From contig NZ_OY759725.1 of assembly GCF_963662755.1 (NCBI RefSeq), positions 310,001-374,000 of the forward strand: a stretch of 64,000 nt of DNA. Reading direction: 5' to 3'. The notes beneath the pieces were generated by a model. The model made no database searches, had not been told where the DNA came from, and saw nothing but the letters and a program-made list of their open reading frames with translations. This DNA comes from an uncultured Sulfurimonas sp. Its GTDB lineage: Bacteria; Campylobacterota; Campylobacteria; Campylobacterales; Sulfurimonadaceae. Each line of letters begins with the position of its first letter. Position 1 is the first letter of the stretch. Positions 36,315 through 45,154 of this stretch are shown here, in pieces. The position numbers and the translations under genes were made by a program.

Positions 36315-37712
36315 ATGAAAAAAAGAAGTTTAATATTAGCGGCACTACTTAGTTCAAGCGCATCTGTATCAGCGGATACAATAGAAGAGGCATTTAAAGA
36401 TGGTAAAGTTCAAGGGGAACTAAAGTCTTTTTACATAAATCGTACTTACGATTGGGATAGCGGTTTTGGTAAAGACCCATCTTTTTACTCTCGTGATGGT
36501 CTTTCAGTTGGTGGGCATCTTGGTTATCAGACTGCTTCGTACTATGGTTTTGATGCAGGTGCTACATTTTATACTACAAATAAAGTAGATAATAAAGCAG
36601 ACAATCCTGATAAAAACGACAACACTATTTTTGGTTCAGATGGCGGAGGTTATAGTGTTTTAGGTGAGGCTTACATAAGTTACAGCGCAGGTAAAACTTC
36701 GTTGAGAGTTGGACAACAAAGCATAAATACTCCATTTGCAGCTCCAAACAACTTTAGAATGCTACCAAATACTTTTGAGGGTGTAGTTATTAAAAATAGC
36801 GATGTAACTGATACTAAGTTTGAATTAGGTCACATCACTCGCATCCAAACAAATGGTTTCGCAAACTCTGTTCCTGTTACAAATGGAGTTTTAGATTCTA
36901 CAAACTCTCTTACTCGTCTTAGTTTACTCTACGGTTTTGGTCCAGGATATAGAGTAGGTGAATTTACAAGCATTGCAGATGTTTATCTAGGTTCAACAAA
37001 TAAAAAATCTACTGCTGGTATGACTTATTTAAATGCAACATATACAGGTTTTAAAGGTGTAAAACTAGAGTTATGGGATCAATATATTCACGATATTATG
37101 AATATAGTTGTAGTAAAAGCTAGTTACAAAGGCAAACTAAGTGATATTAACACCTTTGCATCTGTATTTTACACAAAACAAGATGATGTTGGAGATAACT
37201 TGCTTGGAAAAGCTTTTAACACAGCTGGTAAAGATAAAGATGTAGATGCTACTCAATATGGTGCTATGTTAAAAGCTTCACTAGATAATGGTTTAGGCAT
37301 AGATTTACGTTATGTAAATACTCCAGCATCTAAGGGAAGTGTTTTAGATGGTGGTATAGTAAACGCTCTTGGTGGTGCAAATCCATTTATCATCTCTCAA
37401 GGGGCTTTACATGCTAACTTAGGAGATACAGCTTCATATATGGCAGGAGTTGATTATAACTTCAAACCTTTAACTGGTATAGATTTACTAAGTATGGTAA
37501 AGTATTTTGAGTACGATATTGGCAAATACAATGGTTACCAAAGTGGTAATGCTTGGACTACAAAAGAGGTAGATTTTGACCTTATTTATCAAGCTACAAA
37601 AGATCTTAAACTTCAAGCAAGAGGTAGTTTTACTAGAGATTGGTTAGATTTGGGAGCAACAAAAACACTAAGTTTTAATGAATATCGTTTAATCGCGTAT
37701 TACGCATTTTAA
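36315..37712 (+). CDS. OprD-like outer membrane porin
   Basis: The protein has 465 residues. A signal peptide (MKKRSLILAALLSSSASVSA) precedes a beta-barrel with alternating strands. Marks of the OprD family are GELKSFYINRTYDWDSGF, VGGHLGYQTASYYGFDAGATF and LRVGQQSINTPFAAPNNFRMLPNTFEG. The last residue is Phe, the usual barrel assembly signal. OprD-type porins pass carboxylates and amino acids. It is probably cotranscribed with the SSS symporter and followed by a strong hairpin at 37738. Confidence 0.9.
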   Translation: MKKRSLILAALLSSSASVSADTIEEAFKDGKVQGELKSFYINRTYDWDSGFGKDPSFYSRDGLSVGGHLGYQTASYYGFDAGATFYTTNKVDNKADNPDKNDNTIFGSDGGGYSVLGEAYISYSAGKTSLRVGQQSINTPFAAPNNFRMLPNTFEGVVIKNSDVTDTKFELGHITRIQTNGFANSVPVTNGVLDSTNSLTRLSLLYGFGPGYRVGEFTSIADVYLGSTNKKSTAGMTYLNATYTGFKGVKLELWDQYIHDIMNIVVVKASYKGKLSDINTFASVFYTKQDDVGDNLLGKAFNTAGKDKDVDATQYGAMLKASLDNGLGIDLRYVNTPASKGSVLDGGIVNALGGANPFIISQGALHANLGDTASYMAGVDYNFKPLTGIDLLSMVKYFEYDIGKYNGYQSGNAWTTKEVDFDLIYQATKDLKLQARGSFTRDWLDLGATKTLSFNEYRLIAYYAF

Positions 37713-37737
37713 TTAATTCTCAATAATTGTATTAATC

Positions 37738-37768
37738 CTAGTTCCACCTTTGGAAAGGATGGAACTAG
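37738..37768 (+). terminator. Hairpin downstream of the porin gene
   Basis: CTAGTTCCA-CCTTT-gg-AAAGG-a-TGGAACTAG forms a 14-bp stem with one bulged A, 26 nt after the porin stop. There is no T tract after it, so it may be an attenuator, an mRNA-stabilising structure or a factor-dependent terminator. Confidence 0.55.
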
Positions 37769-38003
37769 TAAGCTATTCGAATGCTTGGTGGTAATATTAA
37801 AAAATTATGTTACCTTTTAGAATGAATCAGTCGTGAGAAGCAGCAAATAGATACGAAAAACATAATTAACACATAACAAGTATTTTATAAAGCTATTACA
37901 ACTTCAATATCTTAAATAAAAGAAAATACTAAGATAATTGGAAAACTTAGCTCTAAAACTATGACTTTTTGTGAAATTTACTCTATTTTTCTTATTTTAT
38001 TTA

Positions 38004-38052
38004 AATAGTTATAAAAATTAGCCTTCATTTAAGCCTTTTTTATATAACTATT
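38004..38052. promoter_or_regulatory. Inverted repeat pair, candidate operator of the ior operon
   Basis: AATAGTTATA at 38004-38013 and its exact reverse complement TATAACTATT at 38043-38052 are 29 nt apart. That is a centre distance of 39 bp, close to four helical turns. It lies just before the likely promoter of iorA. The pair could be two operator half-sites or a loop. Confidence 0.45.
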
Positions 38053-38111
38053 GTGTAAATTATACTCAAGAAATCTTTTATAGATTAATTATTATAAAGA
38101 GTGGGAATTTT

Positions 38112-39938
38112 ATGAAACAGACATTAATGGGAAACGATGCAATTGCTTGGGGTTTAATTCATGCAAATGTTGATATGGTTAGTGGATACCCTGGTACTCC
38201 ATCGAGTGAGATATTAACTGAAGTACAAAAAATTAAACATAAGCTAAACTTGGATGTTTATGCTGAGTGGGGAACTAATGAAAAAGTTGGTTTTGAAGTA
38301 GCTTACGCAGGTGCTATTGCTGGAAAGCGTACTTGTGCAACTATGAAACAAGTTGGACTTAATGTTGCAAGTGATGCGCTTATGAGTGCGGCTTATATTG
38401 GAAACCTTGGTGGGATGCTACTTATTGCAGCAGATGATCCTGGTTTCCACTCTTCTCAAACTGAGCAAGATAGTCGTGTTTTTGCAAAATTTGCTCGCAT
38501 CCCAGTTCTTGACCCAGCAACTCCTCAAGATGCTTATGACCTTACAAAGTATGGTGTAGAACTTTCAGAAAAATTCCAAATTCCTGTTATGCTTCGCCCC
38601 GTTATGCGTGTTTGTCATGCTAGAGAAATTATTGAGATGGATGAAGAAACTAACTTTATGCCAAATAAAGGCGAGTTTAAACGTGATGTTCCTCGTTGGG
38701 GTGCAGTTCCTAGAAAAGATAGATTTCCACAAGGTAAAGAGCAATTAAATCGCATCGAAGTTATCAAAGAGTACAACTGGGAAAATCTTTTAAAACCTGA
38801 GTTTGATAAATGTGAAGGTAAAAAAACTCTTATCATAACAGGTGGAACTGGTTATGGTTTTACTAAAGAAACATTGAGTGATCTTAACTTAGAAGCTGAT
38901 GTTGTAAAAGTTCTTATGCCCTACCCTCTTCCTGTTGAGCAGATGCAAGAAAGATTTAAATCTTACGATAAAGTTTTAGTAGTTGAAGAACCTTATCCAT
39001 GTATAGAAGAGCAAATAGCATCTCCTAATGTTTATGGTAAAAATACTCATAGCATCCACCAAATAGATGAAATGAGCAAAGAAGAGATTTTAAAAGCATT
39101 TAAAAATATCGGTCTTTATGATGGTCAAAACATCTATGCAACTCCACCATCATTAGACTTTGAAGTTGAAGCTAGACCACCTGCTCTTTGTCCTGGCTGT
39201 CCGCATCGTGATGTTTACTATGCTATAACAAAAGTATTTAAACATAAAAAAGCTATCTACCCATCAGACATAGGTTGTTATACTCTAGCTCTTGCTCAAG
39301 GTGCAATAGATAGTATCCTTTGTATGGGTGCTAGTGTCTCTATGGCTAGTGGTTTTTCTATAAGTGATCCTGATAAAACAACAGTTGCAACTATCGGTGA
39401 TGGAACATTTTTTCACTCTGGAATCCCACCACTTTTAAATGCAGTTTATCAAAACCACAAGTTTATTCTTGTTATTTTAGACAACTCAACTATTGCTATG
39501 ACTGGTCGTCAAACTACACCATCAAGAAGCAATAAAAATATTGACATTAAAAAGATTGTTGAAGGTATGGGCATCGACTGTATGGAACACCAATACTCTT
39601 ATGAGATGCAAGATAATATTGACTTCTTTAGAGAGGTTAAAAAAGTTCATGCAGATGCAACTGGTCCGACTGTTGTGGTTGTAAGAGAGTTTTGTATCTT
39701 AGATAGAGAGAGAGCTCCTGAGTTTATTCCAAATATTTTTGCTAAAGTAGACCCTGATCTTTGTGTAGCTTGTGATCAATGTACAACAGTTTACAAATGC
39801 CCTCCAATGGCTTACAACGATGATGGAGTCATAGAGATAGACCCTTTCTTGTGTGCTGGTTGTGGAGGTTGTTTGGATGTAGTTTGTCCAACAGATGCGT
39901 TTATACAAGATTTTGACTACTTAAAGAGAGGTAACTAA
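38112..39938 (+). CDS. iorA: Indolepyruvate ferredoxin oxidoreductase, alpha subunit
   Basis: The protein has 608 residues. The N-terminal pyrimidine domain has GNDAIAWGLIHANVDMVSGYPGTPSSEIL. The TPP domain has CPGCPHRDVYYAI, GDGTFFHSGIPPLLNAVYQ and ILDNSTIAMTGRQ. The C-terminal ferredoxin domain (about 545-600) has DPDLCVACDQCTTVYKCPP and LCAGCGGCLDVVCP, two 4Fe-4S sites. It converts arylpyruvate + CoA to aryl-acetyl-CoA with ferredoxin, reversibly. iorB follows by 1 nt. Confidence 0.94.
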   Translation: MKQTLMGNDAIAWGLIHANVDMVSGYPGTPSSEILTEVQKIKHKLNLDVYAEWGTNEKVGFEVAYAGAIAGKRTCATMKQVGLNVASDALMSAAYIGNLGGMLLIAADDPGFHSSQTEQDSRVFAKFARIPVLDPATPQDAYDLTKYGVELSEKFQIPVMLRPVMRVCHAREIIEMDEETNFMPNKGEFKRDVPRWGAVPRKDRFPQGKEQLNRIEVIKEYNWENLLKPEFDKCEGKKTLIITGGTGYGFTKETLSDLNLEADVVKVLMPYPLPVEQMQERFKSYDKVLVVEEPYPCIEEQIASPNVYGKNTHSIHQIDEMSKEEILKAFKNIGLYDGQNIYATPPSLDFEVEARPPALCPGCPHRDVYYAITKVFKHKKAIYPSDIGCYTLALAQGAIDSILCMGASVSMASGFSISDPDKTTVATIGDGTFFHSGIPPLLNAVYQNHKFILVILDNSTIAMTGRQTTPSRSNKNIDIKKIVEGMGIDCMEHQYSYEMQDNIDFFREVKKVHADATGPTVVVVREFCILDRERAPEFIPNIFAKVDPDLCVACDQCTTVYKCPPMAYNDDGVIEIDPFLCAGCGGCLDVVCPTDAFIQDFDYLKRGN

Positions 39939-39939
39939 G

Positions 39940-40482
39940 ATGAAGTATCAGATAGTAATAGCTGGATTTGGTGGTCAAGGTGTTGTTTTTTTGGTTAAAG
40001 TGTTAGCAATTTGTGCTGGTAATCGTAATATTGCGTTTTTAGGAACTGAAAATCATGGTATGAGTCAAAGAGGCGGTTCTGTCTCTTGTGACATCAAAAT
40101 AGGTGATTTTACTAATCCTGTTATAGATAAAAATCAAGCTGACCTAATGATAGCACTAGAAAAAAACGAAGGTCTTAGAAATCTCGCCTTTTTAAAACTT
40201 AGTGGTACACTTGTTACTAATGCAAAAGATAAAGACAAATACCCTGAACTTCCTTTTAAAGGTTTTGCAAAGATAGATGCCTTTAAAAAAGCTGAAAATG
40301 GAGAGTTTCCAATACAAGGACTAAATGTTTATATGCTTGGGTTTGCTCTTGTTCATGACAAAGAGTTTCCCTTTAGTATTCAAGAAGTAAAAGATGCTAT
40401 CACTCAAATGAATGCAAAAGTAGCTGCACAAAACATCATTATCTTAGAACAAGCGATGAGAGATGCCAAGGAGTCAAAATAA
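39940..40482 (+). CDS. iorB: Indolepyruvate ferredoxin oxidoreductase, beta subunit
   Basis: The protein has 180 residues of the gamma-type 2-oxoacid oxidoreductase domain: IAGFGGQGVVFLVKVLA at the N-terminus and GTENHGMSQRGGSVSCDIKIGD. It forms the enzyme with IorA and binds CoA. Its stop codon overlaps the paaK ATG by one base. Confidence 0.93.
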   Translation: MKYQIVIAGFGGQGVVFLVKVLAICAGNRNIAFLGTENHGMSQRGGSVSCDIKIGDFTNPVIDKNQADLMIALEKNEGLRNLAFLKLSGTLVTNAKDKDKYPELPFKGFAKIDAFKKAENGEFPIQGLNVYMLGFALVHDKEFPFSIQEVKDAITQMNAKVAAQNIIILEQAMRDAKESK

Positions 40483-41774
40483 TGTGGAATAAAATAGAAG
40501 GCCAACCAAGAGAAAAAATAGCCGAGTTACAATTTGAAAGATTAAAAGAGACACTTACAAGAGTTTATGAACTGACTCCTTTTTATAAAGAAAAATTTGA
40601 TGAACTTGGCATATCTCCTAAAGATATAAAATCTTTAAAAGATATAAAAAAATTACCTTTTACAAAAAAACAAGATTTAAGAAATCACTACCCTTTTGGA
40701 CTCTTTACAGTTCCAATGAGTGAAGTTGTTAGAGTTCACAGCTCAAGCGGAACAACAGGAAAGCCAACTGTAGTTGGTTATACTCAATCTGATATGGATG
40801 TATGGGATGAAGTAATGGCTAGAGTCTATACTATGGCTGGAGCAACTGCTAGTGATGTTGTACACAATGCTTATGGTTATGGTCTTTTTACGGGTGGTCT
40901 TGGATTTGATGGTGGTGCTAAAAAAATTGGTGCTACTACTATTCCTGCAAGTAGTGGTTTTACAGATAGACAAGTTATGCTTATGAAAGATTTCAAAGCA
41001 ACTATTATGGCATCTACTCCATCATTTGCACTTCATATGTATGAATCTGCTAAAAAAACTGGTAGTGATTACTTAAAAGATTTTAAATTAAAATCTGGTG
41101 TATTTGGAGCTGAACCTACAAGCGATGGACTTAAAGAAGAAGTTGCTCGTGTTTGGGGCATCGACTATCACGAAGTTTATGGACTAAGTGAAATTATAGG
41201 GCCAGGTGTAAGTTCAAACTGTAAACACTCTAAACTTCTTCATGTAAATGAGGATCACTTTTACCCTGAAATCATAGATCACAAAACTGGTGAAGTTCTA
41301 CCAGACGGTGAGCGTGGAGAGTTAGTTATAACATCACTTACAAAACAAGCTCTTCCTATTATCCGTTACCGTACAGGTGATATCACTTCACTTCATCGTG
41401 AGCCATGTGGATGCGGAAGAACTTTAGTACGTATGGAGAGTATTGTAGGTCGTGTTGATGATATGATAATTGTTAATGGTGTAAATGTTTACCCTTCTCA
41501 AGTTGAACATGTTATTGCAAATACTGAGGGCGTTACACTAAACTATCAAATTATTGCAGATAAAAAAGGACATCTTGATAAAATAGATATCTTAGTTGAA
41601 GTTAGTGATGATGTACTTAGTGATTCAGTTGCTGAGATGGAAAAAATCAAAAAAGACATTCAGCACTCACTTGCAAACAACCTTTACATAAATGCAAATG
41701 TTAAACTTGTTGAACCTAGAAGTATTGAGAGAAGTATGGGTAAAGCCGTTAGAGTTGTGGATAAAAGGGTATAA
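40482..41774 (+). CDS. paaK: Phenylacetate--CoA ligase
   Basis: The protein has 430 residues. The AMP-binding P-loop is VHSSSGTTGKPTVVGYT. HEVYGLSEIIGPGV and RYRTGDITSL are adenylate-forming motifs. The PaaK-type CGCGRTL zinc-like site precedes VGRVDDMIIVNGVNVYPSQVE, also typical. It activates phenylacetate or another aryl-acetate to the CoA form. With IorAB it links free aryl acids and arylpyruvates. The ATG overlaps the iorB stop and the ACT gene follows by 1 nt. Confidence 0.94.
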   Translation: MWNKIEGQPREKIAELQFERLKETLTRVYELTPFYKEKFDELGISPKDIKSLKDIKKLPFTKKQDLRNHYPFGLFTVPMSEVVRVHSSSGTTGKPTVVGYTQSDMDVWDEVMARVYTMAGATASDVVHNAYGYGLFTGGLGFDGGAKKIGATTIPASSGFTDRQVMLMKDFKATIMASTPSFALHMYESAKKTGSDYLKDFKLKSGVFGAEPTSDGLKEEVARVWGIDYHEVYGLSEIIGPGVSSNCKHSKLLHVNEDHFYPEIIDHKTGEVLPDGERGELVITSLTKQALPIIRYRTGDITSLHREPCGCGRTLVRMESIVGRVDDMIIVNGVNVYPSQVEHVIANTEGVTLNYQIIADKKGHLDKIDILVEVSDDVLSDSVAEMEKIKKDIQHSLANNLYINANVKLVEPRSIERSMGKAVRVVDKRV

Positions 41775-41775
41775 A

Positions 41776-42198
41776 ATGTCAAAAATATTAAAACAATTAT
41801 CTATATTTGTTGAAAACAAAAAAGGTGAACTTAGTGACATTACTACACTTTTAGCATCTAACAATATCTCTATAAGCTCCATAAATCTATCAGATGCTAG
41901 TGATTTTGGTATTCTTAGACTAATTGTAAGCGACAACAATAAAGCAAAAAAAATTCTAGATGAGGCTGGTTTCTCTTCTCGTCTTACAGATGTTTTTGCA
42001 GTTGAGATTAGTGATCATATAGGTAGCTTCAATAGTGTTATAAAAGCACTTGCTAAAGAAAATATAAATATAGAATATACTTATACTCTTTCAAATGCTA
42101 AAATTGGTGCATTTGTTTTTAAAGTATCCACGCAAGAGTTAAATCATGCTATTAAAACTCTTGAGAGCGATGGTATAAATTTGCTTAGTGGCATATAA
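41776..42198 (+). CDS. ACT-domain protein
   Basis: The protein has 140 residues with two ACT-like modules: QLSIFVENKKGELSDITTLLASNNISISSINLSDASDFGILRLIV, then FAVEISDHIGSFNSVIKALAKENINIEYTYTLSN. ACT domains bind amino acids. Tandem ACT proteins are often found next to paaK/ior, and this one likely senses an aromatic amino acid. The ATG at 41776 has AAGGG before it, overlapping the end of paaK. It overlaps the next gene by 1 nt. Confidence 0.87.
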   Translation: MSKILKQLSIFVENKKGELSDITTLLASNNISISSINLSDASDFGILRLIVSDNNKAKKILDEAGFSSRLTDVFAVEISDHIGSFNSVIKALAKENINIEYTYTLSNAKIGAFVFKVSTQELNHAIKTLESDGINLLSGI

Positions 42199-42617
42199 TG
42201 AACGCTCAAGATATTGATAAACAAGATATAGATTTTTTAAAATTTATAGGTGGAGAAGTATTAGATTTAGGTGATGGTTATGCACAGCTTGGATTTGATG
42301 TTGAACCACATCACAAACAACACTTTGGTGTTGTGCATGGTGGGGCTATTGCTACTTTAGCAGATCATTGTGGTTGGTATGCTGCTGTATCAGTCTTAGA
42401 TAAAGGTTTTAGTGCTGTAACTATTGAGATTAAAATCAACTACTTAAAACCTGCAAGAGACGAAGTTTTAAAAGCTGAAGCAAGAGTTGTAAATCAATCA
42501 AAAAGAACTATATTTACAACCATAGAGATTTTCTCAAAAGACACACTTGTTGCCTATGCAACTGGAACTTACCATGTTTTAGATGAAAGAAGGGCTTTAG
42601 AAAATGCTAAACAATAG
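42198..42617 (+). CDS. PaaI-type hotdog thioesterase
   Basis: The protein has 139 residues of hotdog fold. Marks are HFGVVHGGAIATLADHCGWYAA (HGG and D active site) and EIKINYLKPARDEVLKAEARVVNQSKRTIFTTIEIF. PaaI thioesterases hydrolyse aryl-CoA compounds to free CoA. It fits as a release valve for phenylacetyl-CoA-type intermediates of the upstream genes. It overlaps the ACT gene by one base and the next gene by 14 nt. Confidence 0.88.
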   Translation: MNAQDIDKQDIDFLKFIGGEVLDLGDGYAQLGFDVEPHHKQHFGVVHGGAIATLADHCGWYAAVSVLDKGFSAVTIEIKINYLKPARDEVLKAEARVVNQSKRTIFTTIEIFSKDTLVAYATGTYHVLDERRALENAKQ

Positions 42618-43059
42618 AGAGATAAGTGCAAGGTTTGAAGTTCAGATTAACACCCTATATAATTGGCAAAAAAGTAAACCTAAACTCTATGCTTATCTTC
42701 AACATGCTGATTACAATATAGAACAAAACAAAGAAATAAATGTCTTATTGGATTACTATGCAAAATCCATAAGCAAAAACTTTAGTGTTGAGGAAATTCA
42801 CTACATAATAAATTCAGATATAAACCCTCACACAATAGAAGAAATAGACAATTTACACAAAATATTTATAACCCTTGAAGCTAAAAATTTATCTATTAAG
42901 AGTGACTTTTTACTTAAAATATACGATAAATTTCACACTATGAATATCATAGAAAAATATATCTTTTACAAAAAAGTGTATCGAATTAGAGATAAAGAAA
43001 ACTCTTACTCAAAAGAAAAAATACAACTATATTTTCAAGAATATCTCATAAAATCTTAA
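42604..43059 (+). CDS. Hypothetical protein with N-terminal HTH-like segment
   Basis: The protein has 151 residues. The first 35 or so (NNREISARFEVQINTLYNWQKSK) look like a helix-turn-helix, with a Lys-rich, all-alpha remainder. I do not recognise a family. It overlaps the thioesterase gene by 14 nt and ends the ior operon, so it may regulate it. Its lower GC and high Lys/Asn/Ile content differ slightly from the upstream genes. Confidence 0.6.
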   Translation: MLNNREISARFEVQINTLYNWQKSKPKLYAYLQHADYNIEQNKEINVLLDYYAKSISKNFSVEEIHYIINSDINPHTIEEIDNLHKIFITLEAKNLSIKSDFLLKIYDKFHTMNIIEKYIFYKKVYRIRDKENSYSKEKIQLYFQEYLIKS

Positions 43060-43082
43060 CTATAAAATTAACACTTTTTCGA

Positions 43083-43088
43083 TATAAT
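43083..43088 (+). promoter_or_regulatory. Probable -10 box of the dapA operon
   Basis: TATAAT at 43083-43088, inside TCGATATAATCGCG, lies 56 nt before the dapA ATG. No good -35 box is visible, as is common for Campylobacterota sigma70 promoters. AAAAGGCAATAA before the ATG is the ribosome site. Confidence 0.5.
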
Positions 43089-43143
43089 CGCGTATCAATA
43101 AAAAAATATCTTTCTTATAAGATTTTTTCCTAAAAGGCAATAA

Positions 43144-44037
43144 ATGAATATAGTAACAGGTTCTTCCACAGCATTAATAACTCCATTTAAAAATGGTAAA
43201 CTTGATGAACAATCATATGCGAAACTTATACAAAGACAGATAAATAACGGTATGGATGCAGTATGTCCGGTTGGAACTACTGGAGAGAGTGCAACTCTTA
43301 CATCTGATGAAGATATAAGATGTATGGAAATTGCAGTTGAAGTGTGCAAGGGAACAAAAACAAAAGTACTTGCAGGAGCAGGAAGTAATTCAACTGCAGA
43401 AGCTATCATTACTGCTAAACGTGCTCTTAGCTGTGGTGTAGATGCTATATTTTCTGTTAGTCCATACTACAACAAACCATCTCAAGAAGGTCTCTATCAA
43501 CACTACAAAGCTATAGCTGATAGTGTAAGTGAGCTTCCATTTATGCTTTACAATGTACCTGGTCGTACTGGTGTTGATGTATCTGCTGATACAACTATCC
43601 GTCTATTTAATGATTGTAAAAATATCTATGGAGTTAAAGAAGCTACAGGTTCATTAGAGCGTACAGTAGAGCTTCTCTCTCGTTGTCCAGAGCTTAAAGT
43701 ATTTTCAGGTGACGATGCTATTGACTACCCTATTTTAGCAAATGGCGGAGCTGGTATCACTTCTGTTACTTCAAACTTGATGCCAGACTTAAAGTCTGAA
43801 TTAGTAAGATTAGCACTAGCTGGAGACTTTGCAGGTGCTAAAGCCATAAATGACAAGCTTTATCCACTAAATTCAGTAATGTTTTGTGAATCAAACCCTG
43901 TACCTATAAAAGCAGCTATGTATATAGCAGGTCTTATAGAGACTTTGGAATATCGTCTTCCTCTTGTTCCTCCAAGTTTAGAAAACATGAAAAAGATAGA
44001 AGAAGTTATGAAAAATTATGACATTAAAGGACTCTAA
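43144..44037 (+). CDS. dapA: 4-hydroxy-tetrahydrodipicolinate synthase
   Basis: The protein has 297 residues of TIM barrel. Marks are VGTTGESATLTSDE, VLAGAGSNSTAEAI, SPYYNKPSQEGLYQHY, MLYNVPGRTGVD, and the Schiff-base Lys in IYGVKEATGSLE. It condenses pyruvate and aspartate semialdehyde, the first step of lysine and diaminopimelate synthesis. It starts a new operon with fabL. Confidence 0.96.
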   Translation: MNIVTGSSTALITPFKNGKLDEQSYAKLIQRQINNGMDAVCPVGTTGESATLTSDEDIRCMEIAVEVCKGTKTKVLAGAGSNSTAEAIITAKRALSCGVDAIFSVSPYYNKPSQEGLYQHYKAIADSVSELPFMLYNVPGRTGVDVSADTTIRLFNDCKNIYGVKEATGSLERTVELLSRCPELKVFSGDDAIDYPILANGGAGITSVTSNLMPDLKSELVRLALAGDFAGAKAINDKLYPLNSVMFCESNPVPIKAAMYIAGLIETLEYRLPLVPPSLENMKKIEEVMKNYDIKGL

Positions 44038-44040
44038 GAT

Positions 44041-44808
44041 ATGAAAGATAAAGTATTATTTATTAGTGGTGGAACTCGAGGAATTGGTAAAGCTATAGTT
44101 TATGCTTTTGCATCTAAAGGATGCAATGTAGCATTTACTTATGCATCTAGTGCAGATACTGCAAATGAAATTATCGCTGATATTGAAGCCAAGTATGGCA
44201 TCAAAGCTCGTGCTTATAAGCTAAATATTTTAGAACCTTTAACTTATAAAGATGTTTATAAAGAGTTTGATGAAGACTTTGATAGACTTGATTATTTTAT
44301 ATCAAATGCTATTATCTCTGGTCGTGCTGTAGTTGGTGGTTTTGCTCCATTTATGAGACTAAAGCCAAAAGGTCTTGGCAACATTTGGACAGCTACTGTA
44401 GAAGCATTTGTAGTTGGTGCTCAAGAAGCAGTTAAACGTATGGAGAAAAATGGTGGCGGTTCTATCATCTCTATGAGTTCTACAGGGAATCTTGTTTATA
44501 CTCCAAACTATGCAGGTCACGGAACAAATAAAGCTGCAGTTGAGACAATGGTAAAATACGCAGCTGCTGAACTTGGTGAGAAAAACATTCGTGTAAATGC
44601 TGTAAGTGGTGGTCCAATCGACACAGATGCACTAAAAGCATTTCCAAACTATGAAGAAGTAAAAGCTGAAGTTGTAAAACGCTCACCACTTAATCGCATG
44701 GGAGATGCAACAGACCTCACAGGAGCTTGTCTTTTCTTATGTGAAAATTCATCTTCGTGGTTAACAGGTCAAACTATCGTCATAGATGGCGGAACTTCTT
44801 TTCAATAA
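44041..44808 (+). CDS. fabL: Enoyl-[acyl-carrier-protein] reductase, FabL type (SDR)
   Basis: The protein has 255 residues. SDR marks are the cofactor site SGGTRGIGKAI, SNAIISGRA, catalytic SSTGNLVYTPNYAGHGTNKAA (the Y-x3-K pattern is atypical, see GHGTNK), and VNAVSGGPIDTDALKAFPNYEE, which is close to the FabL consensus. FabL is a fatty-acid enoyl reductase related to FabI. It begins 3 nt after dapA. A general 3-oxoacyl reductase is the alternative. Confidence 0.75.
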   Translation: MKDKVLFISGGTRGIGKAIVYAFASKGCNVAFTYASSADTANEIIADIEAKYGIKARAYKLNILEPLTYKDVYKEFDEDFDRLDYFISNAIISGRAVVGGFAPFMRLKPKGLGNIWTATVEAFVVGAQEAVKRMEKNGGGSIISMSSTGNLVYTPNYAGHGTNKAAVETMVKYAAAELGEKNIRVNAVSGGPIDTDALKAFPNYEEVKAEVVKRSPLNRMGDATDLTGACLFLCENSSSWLTGQTIVIDGGTSFQ

Positions 44809-44819
44809 AAAGGCTTAAT

Positions 44820-45143
44820 ATGAGTGTACTTTTAGAATTTGCAATGTTTCCAACTTCTGATGGGTGTAGAGATGGTTCTTCCGTTTCTACTCAAGTTAGT
44901 AAAATCATAGATGCTATAGACAAATCAGGTGTATCATATCAACTTACACCTATGGGAACTATAGTTGAGACTGATACCATGAGAGAAGCTCTAAATATTA
45001 TTGAACTTGCATATGAACAGCTAAATGATTGTCAAAGAGTTTACTCATCTTTAAAATTCGATATTAGAAAAAATACAAAAAATAGACTAAAAACAAAAAT
45101 AGCATCTATAGAAAAAGCATTAAATAGAGAAGTAAACCACTAA
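44820..45143 (+). CDS. MTH1187 family thiamine-binding protein
   Basis: The protein has 107 residues. SVLLEFAMFPTSDGCRDGSSVSTQVSKIIDAIDKSGVSYQLTPMGTIVETDT is typical of the MTH1187/YkoF-like fold. The family binds thiamine or related compounds; the cell role is unclear. The ATG at 44820 was chosen because an AAAAAGG site precedes it and the family begins there; an upstream frame reads through the end of fabL. Confidence 0.8.
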   Translation: MSVLLEFAMFPTSDGCRDGSSVSTQVSKIIDAIDKSGVSYQLTPMGTIVETDTMREALNIIELAYEQLNDCQRVYSSLKFDIRKNTKNRLKTKIASIEKALNREVNH

Positions 45144-45154
45144 AGGATATATCT

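Larger units (their letters stand above)
37713..38111. other. Long intergenic region before the ior operon
   Basis: This 399-nt gap has no ORF I can support. It holds the hairpin at 37738-37768, a 10-bp inverted repeat at 38004-38013/38043-38052 (AATAGTTATA and TATAACTATT), and then an AT-rich stretch with AATTATACT-like -10 sequence near 38057. It must contain the promoter of iorA. Confidence 0.6.
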
